Below, piece by piece: positions 1-6,370 of a stretch of 10,882 bases of DNA. Source of the DNA: JBLIOB01 sp047639575 (GTDB lineage: Bacteria > Bacteroidota > Bacteroidia > Flavobacteriales_D > Parvicellaceae); the NCBI GenBank assembly GCA_047639575.1, contig JBLIOB010000131.1, forward strand, positions 1 to 10,882. The letters are read 5' to 3'. The position numbers and the translations under genes were made by a program. The notes under the pieces are model-generated. The model did no database searches. It was not told the origin of the DNA and was given only the letters and a program-made list of their open reading frames with translations. Within the stretch, counting starts at the first letter, position 1. Each line of letters opens with the position of its first letter.

Positions 1-1907
1 GTAAAGTCAATTATTTTTACCTTTTTCTTTACATAGCTAATTTGCAATGTCCATCCTTTGAGTTCCACAGATTCCTTAGAAGGATTATAAAGTTCAATCC
101 AATCTTGCTCTGGTTTAGTCGTGTCTTGGGCAAAACTAAGTTCGTTAAAAACAATTTTATTCCAGTTTTCGCTTTGAACTCGTTTCTCAATAATTGGAAC
201 TAACGTTAAGTCACCTTTCGGAAAAAGCGTAATCTTCTCGCCTTCTTTATCCGCGCCTTTCCAACCTTTAAAAACATAACCTGTCTTTACCTTAACCTTC
301 AAGTTTAGTGGAAATTGTTTGAAATAAACTCCTTTGAATTCGCCTTTAATATTCATTCCATTTAAGGTCAGATTCTCCAGGCCTTCTACATTTGCATCAA
401 GACCAATGTTGACCGTGTCAAAAAGCCCAAATTCCGTTTGCATATGAATCCTCATATAGTGAGGTCTGTGGAGCGCATAATCTCTTAGTACTTGAACATT
501 TCGCTCCCAAACTTCTTTTTTACCACCCCATTTTACGCGATGAAAATCCATTTCTGTAGAAATCAAATTTTGAATCTCATCAATTTTGTCTACAACTGTT
601 TTCTCCGAATAAATAGTATTTAAATAATTAGCACACCTTGCAATATAAAGCTGTTTGATGCTGTCGTTTTCCAGGAGTTTTCGAATAATAAAAGTTGACC
701 AAGCCGGGTTTGGCCATTTTTCATTGCTTTTAACGGTCATCTCATTCAGTGTGTTCACTTTGTAAGCTTTCCAATTCCCAATTCCCATGCTAAGGTCTGT
801 GTCGAACAAAACCCAGTTCCAGCGAGCGTTATCTTTTTGAGGTCTCCAATATCGGATGTTGCCGCCTGCGTCTCCATTATCGCAATAAACCTGAGCTAAA
901 TGATGATCGATGTAATTATCGATGTTCATTTTTTTATCGAGTTCTTCTATTTCTTGGTTTTCTAAGAAAGTAGTGTTTCGCATGTAGGTTAACAATGCTT
1001 TATATGCTTTTCGATTTCCTACTTGCAAGTCGTTGCGATGTTTCATAATGTCAATAGAATCTACATCAGCTCCATTATTGTACTTGAAATAATATTCATT
1101 AATTTTTTCTCTGGCATTGTGAATTCCCCAATACTCTCCATTAATAAAGACCGCTACCGGCTGGTAAGCTTGAATAGGAACACCTGAAGGTTTGGAAATT
1201 TGGGTGATTAGGGCATCTCTAAAGTGAGTTTTATTAAAGTCCCCCCCGGAGTTTCGAAGGATAAAAGTTTTGTACTTCTTAATCTTTTTCTTCTCTTTAA
1301 AAATGCTATACTTAAAGTACTTTTTTTCATATTTCTTACGGGAAATAATAGCCAACGACTTCATAGGTAAGCCTTTGCTGAAACCTCCAAAGATTCGAAT
1401 TCCCGCACGTTGGTTTATTCCTTGTGTACCATCTGCCTCATAATATTCAATATTTATAGGTCGTTCCCAGCCCTTCCAAAAATTAGCGCCTTGGTAAGGT
1501 TGCATGGAGTCTGCGCAACAGCCCTTTACATATATGCCTCTATCTGGGCTAAAAAAGTTCGCTGCATTAGTAGCGATGGAAACTACCGGAAGTGTAAATT
1601 TCCTATCAATAAAATAACTGTTGGTAAATGTATTTGTTGGCTTCCCTTTGATGTAGGCTTTTACGCGTATTACAACAGATTTTGAAATTGAAATTGAGCC
1701 ATTATATTTACGAGACCCACTGGAAGGAATGCTTCCATCTGTTGTATAAAACAAGCTTGCCCCCTTTACAGGCGAGGTCAATTTGATGGTCTGAGCACCC
1801 GTATAAAACCCTCCAATTGGAGAAAATTCGATACGCAGGCTGTCTTTTGCTACACCAATTAAGGGCAACACCAAAATCAAAACTATCAACAGAGTCTTTC
1901 CTATCAT
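1..1907 (-). CDS. Secreted CotH-family kinase-like protein with chitobiase-type and lamin-tail domains (3' end beyond window)
   Basis: The minus-strand frame is open from the ATG at 1907 to the window edge: 635 codons, no stop. GTG at 1910 is an alternative start. Residues 1-19 form a signal peptide (MIGKTLLIVLILVLPLIGVA), so the protein is exported. Residues about 24-85 match the CHB_HEX_C_1 beta domain (YTTDGSIPSSGS). The CotH kinase-like domain follows: NSGGD at 219-223, GEYWGIHNAREK at 257-268, CDNGD at 342-346 and FDTD at 368-371, the last resembling the metal-binding Asp pair of the family. Residues about 520-577 resemble an InlB-type repeat (GYVFKGW). A lamin-tail domain starts near 585 (DWIELYNPS) and is cut by the edge. 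Bacillus CotH phosphorylates spore-coat proteins; the substrates of Bacteroidota homologues are unknown to me. A T9SS tail may lie in the missing end. No frameshift is seen, even across the C7 run in the 1240s. Family assignment is firm; function is inferred. Confidence 0.9.
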   Translation of the reverse strand, partial: MIGKTLLIVLILVLPLIGVAKDSLRIEFSPIGGFYTGAQTIKLTSPVKGASLFYTTDGSIPSSGSRKYNGSISISKSVVIRVKAYIKGKPTNTFTNSYFIDRKFTLPVVSIATNAANFFSPDRGIYVKGCCADSMQPYQGANFWKGWERPINIEYYEADGTQGINQRAGIRIFGGFSKGLPMKSLAIISRKKYEKKYFKYSIFKEKKKIKKYKTFILRNSGGDFNKTHFRDALITQISKPSGVPIQAYQPVAVFINGEYWGIHNAREKINEYYFKYNNGADVDSIDIMKHRNDLQVGNRKAYKALLTYMRNTTFLENQEIEELDKKMNIDNYIDHHLAQVYCDNGDAGGNIRYWRPQKDNARWNWVLFDTDLSMGIGNWKAYKVNTLNEMTVKSNEKWPNPAWSTFIIRKLLENDSIKQLYIARCANYLNTIYSEKTVVDKIDEIQNLISTEMDFHRVKWGGKKEVWERNVQVLRDYALHRPHYMRIHMQTEFGLFDTVNIGLDANVEGLENLTLNGMNIKGEFKGVYFKQFPLNLKVKVKTGYVFKGWKGADKEGEKITLFPKGDLTLVPIIEKRVQSENWNKIVFNELSFAQDTTKPEQDWIELYNPSKESVELKGWTLQISYVKKKVKIIDF

Positions 1908-2073
1908 CACTAAGGCAAGGTATAAAAGTGAAACACATCTTGGAGTTTTTCCATATGAAATGATTCATAGCAAGATGTTAAGAAAAACGGATTAACGAAA
2001 CGCTAATCTATCTAGTGCTAATCAAATCAGATTATTCGATTGTTGAATTTTATTTATCGATAGAGGGCTTATG

Positions 2074-3171
2074 CTATTTCACCATCACCTTATGAAGGGA
2101 AGATTGACCATCTACTGTGAACGCCCTAAGTAAATAAGTGCCAGCGCGAAGGCCTTTGACGCTTATACTTTGTTCATGTGTCATTCTGGTCAATTGGCAT
2201 TGAATATTATAAAGCTCCAAGCGAATTAGCCCTTTACAATTTACATGAATTAACTCCGCAGAAGGGTTGGGGAAGATTTCAATTTCAATTCGATTAATTA
2301 ACGGAACGCTGCTGGGTTCTAGTATTTCCATTTTATACAAGGCAGCACTATCCCCACTTGTTTCTTCAGCACTTGCAAAGTAATGGTCTAGTCTTGAAAA
2401 GGCAATAGCTTCAGTTTGAGAAAGTGCCCCGCTTCCATTTGAAATCAAGTTTCTTTCTATAACTCCATTAGAAAAATTGTTGCCTAAAAAACTATCGATC
2501 TCTACAGTGAATGATGAAACAAAACTATAACCTATCAAAACAATTTTATTGGTATTTGTGTCAATAGTCGCTCCGCAAACTAGCCCCTGACTATCCAGGC
2601 TATCAACCCTATTAATAGAATAAGTACCTGGCACTTTTGGTAAAGAATAAATATTAGTTCTACTATTTCCCCAATTTTTTGAGAAAATATACAAGCTGTC
2701 ATTATAAGCTATCATTGCCTCTCCGTCAAAATTTGTAGAAAATGTAGTAGGCGTAAAGTCTACTTGGTCTGAATAATCAAAGAGAATAGTGTCGGCTACC
2801 ACCGTGTCATTTGGAGTTGTTAGATAATCTGAAATGGGTATTCGGTAGACCATTAAGTTTGTTCTACTCCCGTTGTTATTTCCAAAGTCTCCTATGTATA
2901 TATAGCTGTCGTCTAGGCAAATTTCCTCCCAGTCTTGGTTGGTCGCATTGGAAATTACTACGGTTCTTGTTATTGACCCGGTTAAGGAATCTATCTCATA
3001 AAGTTCTGGCTCGCCTCCAGAATCATTATGAGTTACTAATTGTTGATTAAGCAAAATCAACCCCGAGGTTTCTTTAATTTGAGCAGGGAGGTTGGTTTGT
3101 AATGTAAGGTCTTGACACAAGATTACATTCGGAAATACCAGCATTAATATAATAATCAGCTGAATTTGCAA
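2074..3171 (-). CDS. Secreted beta-propeller-like protein with T9SS type-A sorting domain
   Basis: The protein has 365 residues. The hydrophobic N-terminus (1-20, MQIQLIIILMLVFPNVILCQ) should act as a signal peptide, though it lacks the usual Lys/Arg. Cys19 is not in a good lipobox because Leu precedes it. Residues about 30-285 contain SGLILLNQQLVTHNDSG and DWEEICLDDSYIYIGDFGNN. This 'ordinary people see a THNDSG, then DWE..., then GDfGNN' pattern is the kind found in secreted propeller proteins loosely related to SdiA-regulated and phytase-like families. Residues 298-365 are a type-A T9SS C-terminal domain: IFPNPSAELIHV, a LYN motif, then LRAGTYLLRAF. The expected fate is export by Sec and T9SS to the cell surface or medium. 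The start is TTG at 3171; an in-frame TAA at 3186-3184 excludes a longer form, and the next Met (residue 10) would destroy the signal peptide. It starts 21 nt after the presumed anti-sigma gene, so it is probably co-transcribed. No catalytic residues are recognised. Confidence 0.85.
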   Translation of the reverse strand: MQIQLIIILMLVFPNVILCQDLTLQTNLPAQIKETSGLILLNQQLVTHNDSGGEPELYEIDSLTGSITRTVVISNATNQDWEEICLDDSYIYIGDFGNNNGSRTNLMVYRIPISDYLTTPNDTVVADTILFDYSDQVDFTPTTFSTNFDGEAMIAYNDSLYIFSKNWGNSRTNIYSLPKVPGTYSINRVDSLDSQGLVCGATIDTNTNKIVLIGYSFVSSFTVEIDSFLGNNFSNGVIERNLISNGSGALSQTEAIAFSRLDHYFASAEETSGDSAALYKMEILEPSSVPLINRIEIEIFPNPSAELIHVNCKGLIRLELYNIQCQLTRMTHEQSISVKGLRAGTYLLRAFTVDGQSSLHKVMVK

Positions 3172-3192
3172 TTTAGAATGATTTTAAAAAAT

Positions 3193-4344
3193 TTACTTTA
3201 CACTCAACTGACCGGGGACATCATACACCTTGCCGTCTTTTCCTGTGGCTATGATAATGTAGACGTAAGTTCCGCTAGCTATCGTCTTTCCGCCTTTAAG
3301 GTTGCCGTCCCATTTGAAAGAAGGGTCGTTTGTTTGGAAAATAATGTCGCTTCCGCTTCTTCCCATCAATATGAAATGAAATTGTTCCATGTTCTCCGTT
3401 CCAACTAGCATGAAATCGTTGTTTCCATCTCCGTTAGGTGTGAACACGTTAGGTTTGTAGTTAATTTCAGATGCAGGCAATGGCTCATCATTTTCGTTTG
3501 CCAAAGACTCTGTTACTTCTATCACTTTTTCGTCCTGAATAAACTCTCCGTGTGCTTCTATTATTAAAGAAACGACATACCGTCCTGGCTCTTCATAAGT
3601 ATGAGTTGGGGACTCTTTGAAAGAATCATCGGTAAAATCTCCAAATACCCATTTGATTTTTCCTTCAGATGAATACTGCGTAAAATCTACTTCTAATGGA
3701 GCATTCCCGCCAACAACAGAAGCGTTTATAGTAGCGAATAGTTTCCCGTCCTCTTCAAGTTTTTCCACTACCAGCGTTATGTCTTCAGTAGGTGCGTTTT
3801 CATCTCGCAGTTGTTCCGTTTCCGGGGTTAAGTTCTCAAGGTCTTGTAATGTAATAACAGTACGAGTAGATTGGGTCATATGCATGTCAGCATAACTTCC
3901 GTAATCTTGTTTTTTATCGTCTTTGTCTTTTTTGGTAAGTGTTTTGATTCTAAGTACAACTGGTTCTGAGGTATCTTCCCAGCCTTCCGTAGTATCAACT
4001 AAAACAACCTTCGACTCCGTTGTAAGTGGCGGATAAATATCTGAATTAATTAAGTCAGAAGGTGTTTTAGTTGATTCTATTGGAAGTAGTGATACTTCAA
4101 TTTGAAGGTCACTTTTGTCCTTATTTGTTACTTGATTGCTTATTACATAAATAGATCCTGCAATTATGGTTCCTCCAACTACTACCGCGGCAATTTTGCC
4201 TACAATCGTAGAAAGGATTCCACCTGAAGATGCTCCGGATCCAATGCTGCTTTCCACATTAGCCCAGATAGAATCAGGAACTTGCGGTTCGAAACTATCG
4301 AACTTGTCCTTTAAAATCTCTTCTATTCCTTTTTTTGCTTTCAC
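3193..4344 (-). CDS. Presumed anti-sigma factor: inner-membrane anchor with periplasmic PKD and CHU_C domains
   Basis: The protein has 383 residues. Residues 1-45 are cytoplasmic and include IEEILKDKFDSFEPQVPDSIW, an amphipathic start typical of small Bacteroidota anti-sigma proteins next to ECF genes. Residues 46-69 form one membrane segment without an obvious cleavage site, so the remaining ~310 residues should face the periplasm. Residues 70-200 are charged, Thr-rich linker. Residues about 205-278 are a PKD-type Ig fold (KWVFGDFTDD, then THTYEEPGRYVVSL). Residues 297-383 are the gliding-motility-associated CHU_C domain, beginning NVFTPNGDGNNDF and ending with a GTYVYIIIATGKDG strand. CHU_C normally ends secreted T9SS type-B cargo; here it sits on an anchored protein. 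The GTG start at 4344 lies one base after the sigma stop (TAG 4348-4346), which suggests translational coupling. No recognised anti-sigma zinc motif is present, so that role rests on gene order and topology. Confidence 0.8.
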   Translation of the reverse strand: MKAKKGIEEILKDKFDSFEPQVPDSIWANVESSIGSGASSGGILSTIVGKIAAVVVGGTIIAGSIYVISNQVTNKDKSDLQIEVSLLPIESTKTPSDLINSDIYPPLTTESKVVLVDTTEGWEDTSEPVVLRIKTLTKKDKDDKKQDYGSYADMHMTQSTRTVITLQDLENLTPETEQLRDENAPTEDITLVVEKLEEDGKLFATINASVVGGNAPLEVDFTQYSSEGKIKWVFGDFTDDSFKESPTHTYEEPGRYVVSLIIEAHGEFIQDEKVIEVTESLANENDEPLPASEINYKPNVFTPNGDGNNDFMLVGTENMEQFHFILMGRSGSDIIFQTNDPSFKWDGNLKGGKTIASGTYVYIIIATGKDGKVYDVPGQLSVK

Positions 4345-4345
4345 T

Positions 4346-4900
4346 CTAATCTAATTCGTATTGCTCTATAAGTTTCCTCATAAAGGCTTTGGCTCTTGAG
4401 AACTGCGATTTTGAAGTGTTTTCAGAAATATCTAACTGATCAGCTATTTCTTTATGTGAATACCCTTCTATTGCATATAAGTTAAAAACTGTTCTATAAC
4501 CCAATGGCAATGTTTTTAGCAATTGAAGCAATTCTTTAGCACTCATACTTTCGATTATAAAATCTTTGTCTGATGCTAAATATTCCGCTTCTGCTAGTGA
4601 AACATTATACTTTTCCTTTTTGGTTTTTCTAATGTTATCGAGCGATGTGTTCACAACTACTCTTCTAATCCATCCTTCCAAAGAACCATCTTTTTTAAAC
4701 GAGCTTATTCGTTCAAATACTTTGATAAATGCGTCTTGCAAAACATCTTGAGCCTCCTCCTGACTATTTGCATATCTATAAGATACACCTAACATCTTCG
4801 AAGCGAATCGATTATACAATTCTCTTTGAGCCTTTGGGTCTTTATTAACGCAACCATCTACAAGCTCCAGATCTGTCATATCTTTCCCCTTCTGAACCAT
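4346..4900 (-). CDS. ECF-family (group 4) RNA polymerase sigma factor
   Basis: The protein has 184 residues, normal for the family. Region 2 spans about 24-92, with QDVLQDAFIKVFERISSF (core binding and -10 recognition) and GWIRRVVVNTSLDNIRK. Region 4 spans about 125-178, with LPLGYRTVFNLYAIEGYSHK followed by the helix-turn-helix EIADQLDISENTSKSQFSRA that reads the -35 element. There is no extra C-terminal domain. Two starts are possible: ATG at 4900, or ATG at 4879 (residue 8), which gives the usual family start MTDLELVDGC and has a purine-rich GAAGGGG just upstream. I find 4879 at least as likely. The gene heads an operon with the anti-sigma-like gene one base downstream and the propeller gene after that. 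ECF factors with a co-encoded membrane protein usually answer envelope signals, and many activate their own promoter. The target regulon cannot be read from the window. Confidence 0.93.
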   Translation of the reverse strand: MVQKGKDMTDLELVDGCVNKDPKAQRELYNRFASKMLGVSYRYANSQEEAQDVLQDAFIKVFERISSFKKDGSLEGWIRRVVVNTSLDNIRKTKKEKYNVSLAEAEYLASDKDFIIESMSAKELLQLLKTLPLGYRTVFNLYAIEGYSHKEIADQLDISENTSKSQFSRAKAFMRKLIEQYELD

Positions 4901-4915
4901 AGACTACTAATGTAG

Positions 4916-4955
4916 AAAAAAGGTTGCATCCTCCTAATAGAAAGATGCAGACCTT
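4916..4955 (-). terminator. Terminator-like hairpin in the leader of the sigma-factor gene
   Basis: Read on the minus strand, AAGGT-C-TGCATC (4955-4944) pairs with GATGCA-ACCTT (4930-4920) across a 13-nt loop. This gives an 11-bp stem with one bulged C, followed at once by six T (4921-4916, sharing its first two bases with the stem). That is the form of an intrinsic terminator. It lies 15 nt before ATG 4900, and no minus-strand gene ends upstream, so it would act on the sigma gene's own leader (attenuation) or on an antisense or small RNA. The loop and 3' arm hold AGGAGG (4935-4930). On the plus strand there is no T run, so it is not a terminator there. The structure is seen; the function is inferred. 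Confidence 0.4.
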
Positions 4956-4980
4956 AAAAAGAAAATTAATCAGACGTTTT

Positions 4981-4991
4981 GGGAGGCTCCC
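4981..4991. repeat. GC-rich palindrome GGGAGGCTCCC in the divergent control region
   Basis: GGGAG and CTCCC flank a single central G, inside otherwise AT-rich DNA between the divergent sigma-factor and TlpA-like genes. The site lies about 80 nt before the sigma ATG and 95 nt before the plus-strand ATG, a reasonable position for an operator. As RNA it could form only a 4-bp stem. No known regulator is recognised. Confidence 0.25.
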
Positions 4992-5024
4992 CGCTTTTAG
5001 ATGAATTAGTTAGCTTTTCAAAAG

Positions 5025-5052
5025 TTGGGCTAAAACTGTGCCTATAGTTTAA
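5025..5052 (+). promoter_or_regulatory. Possible Bacteroidota-type promoter of the TlpA-like gene
   Basis: TTG at 5025-5027, a 17-nt spacer, then TAGTTTAA at 5045-5052, a partial match to the TAnnTTTG -7 element. The predicted start of transcription lies about 30 nt before ATG 5087. An alternative -7 element, TATAATTG at 5064-5071, matches better but lacks a partner upstream. AGGA at 5077-5080 may serve as a weak ribosome site. Confidence 0.25.
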
Positions 5053-5086
5053 TTTCTTTTCAATATAATTGTCTTAGGAAAATAAA

Positions 5087-6364
5087 ATGTCTTGTTTGAA
5101 AAGTTACTCTCTACTCTTATTTGCCTTGATTGGCTTTGCTTCTTGTGAAACAACCACGGAAGAAATCGAAATAGCTGACCCTTTAGAATCCGCTCAAAAT
5201 GATTCTGAGGGCGCCTTGAAAAATGGTGATTGGATTGGAAAACTAAATTTGCCCTCAGGAAATTACATTCCGTTCAACTTTACGGTTAATGGTACGTCCT
5301 TAGTAATATCCAATTCTTCTGAAAAGATTGAAACTAAATTAGATCAAATGGACGATTCTATCCATTTCAAAATGCCGGCATTTGATTCTGAATTTAAATT
5401 TATGCTTACCGATGATTCTCACCTAGCTGGCTACTGGATTAACTATGCTAAAACTAACTATAGAATTCCATTTACTGCGGAGATTACTTCAACGCCTAAT
5501 CAACGATTCAATCATGCTGTAAATAATAGCTCTGCTAACTTTGATGGAAAATGGGAGACGACTTTTGGCGTAAATAATGATCCTGAAAAAGCAATTGGTG
5601 TCTTTGAACAAACGGGGAATACCGCTACTGGAACTTTTCTAACTGAAACTGGCGATTACAGATATTTACAAGGCAATATTATAAATGATTCTTTGTACCT
5701 GTCCTGTTTCGATGGGTCACATGCATTTCTATTTAAAGCTGTTAAATCTGGTGACTCGTTAAAAGGTGAGTTCTATTCTGGAAAGCATTATACTGACGAT
5801 TTATGGACTGCAACATTAAATCCTGAGTTTGAATTAACACATCCTGACTCCTTAACTTATCTTATCGACCCCGATCAACCATTCAGGTTTGCCTTCCCTG
5901 GAGTGAATGCAGATTCAATTAAGTATCCATCAAATGATTACAATGGAAAAGTGGTAATCGTTCAAGTGTTTGGGTCGTGGTGTCCAAATTGCAAAGACGA
6001 GAGTTTGTTTTACAATGATCTATATACTGAATTTAAAAATGAAGGACTAGATATTATCGGACTTGGGTTTGAAAGACCGGAATCTCTAGACGGTAAGAAA
6101 GCAAGAATAAGAGATTTCATGGAAGCTTTAGATGTAGAGTATGAAATGGCCGTGGGTGGATCGTCTGGAAAAGCAGAAGCTAAAGAAGCGCTTCCTCAGT
6201 TAAATCAAGTCATTTCTTTCCCTACTTCTGTATTTATTGACCGTTCCGGAAAAGTTAGAAAAATTCATACCGGATTCTATGGTCCTGGAACTGGCGCATA
6301 CTACGATAATTACAAGGAGCGCATTACCATTTTCCTAAAAGATTTACTACAAGAAGAAGCTTAA
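5087..6364 (+). CDS. TlpA-family thioredoxin-fold lipoprotein with two lipocalin-like N-terminal repeats
   Basis: The protein has 425 residues. A lipoprotein signal ends at Cys20 (FASC lipobox), so it is tethered to an envelope membrane facing the periplasm. Two beta-rich units follow, about 45-132 and 151-244. Each starts with a Gly/Trp turn (GDWIGKL, DGKWETTF), has a central DDSI or NDSL strand, and ends with L-x-G-x-W/F, so they look like a duplicated lipocalin-like domain. The C-terminal 265-425 is a redoxin/TlpA domain with active site WCPNC (298-302) and the cis-proline loop SFPTSVFID (P379). Related proteins reduce periplasmic disulfides, for example in cytochrome c maturation or stress defence; the partner here is unknown. 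Both catalytic cysteines are intact. The gene is divergent from the sigma-factor gene, so a shared control region is possible, and it ends 6 nt from the M28 gene, which converges on it. Confidence 0.9.
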   Translation: MSCLKSYSLLLFALIGFASCETTTEEIEIADPLESAQNDSEGALKNGDWIGKLNLPSGNYIPFNFTVNGTSLVISNSSEKIETKLDQMDDSIHFKMPAFDSEFKFMLTDDSHLAGYWINYAKTNYRIPFTAEITSTPNQRFNHAVNNSSANFDGKWETTFGVNNDPEKAIGVFEQTGNTATGTFLTETGDYRYLQGNIINDSLYLSCFDGSHAFLFKAVKSGDSLKGEFYSGKHYTDDLWTATLNPEFELTHPDSLTYLIDPDQPFRFAFPGVNADSIKYPSNDYNGKVVIVQVFGSWCPNCKDESLFYNDLYTEFKNEGLDIIGLGFERPESLDGKKARIRDFMEALDVEYEMAVGGSSGKAEAKEALPQLNQVISFPTSVFIDRSGKVRKIHTGFYGPGTGAYYDNYKERITIFLKDLLQEEA

Positions 6365-6370
6365 GCTGGA

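Noticed and set aside
1240..1252. C7 run as a possible frameshift in the CotH-like gene
   Set aside because: The reading frame and family motifs continue unbroken on both sides (NSGGD directly at the run).
1410..1685. Plus-strand open frame of 91 codons
   Set aside because: It lies wholly antisense to the CotH-like gene, whose minus-strand frame shows family motifs through this stretch; the plus-strand product has no recognisable feature.
1708..1968. Minus-strand open frame of 86 codons beginning upstream of the CotH-like start
   Set aside because: It is out of frame with the CotH-like gene and ends inside it. The adjacent frame carries the signal peptide and domain motifs.
1981..2073. Inverted repeat TAATC/GATTA as terminator of the propeller gene
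   Set aside because: Only a 5-bp AT-rich stem and no T run follows it on the minus strand; too weak to call.
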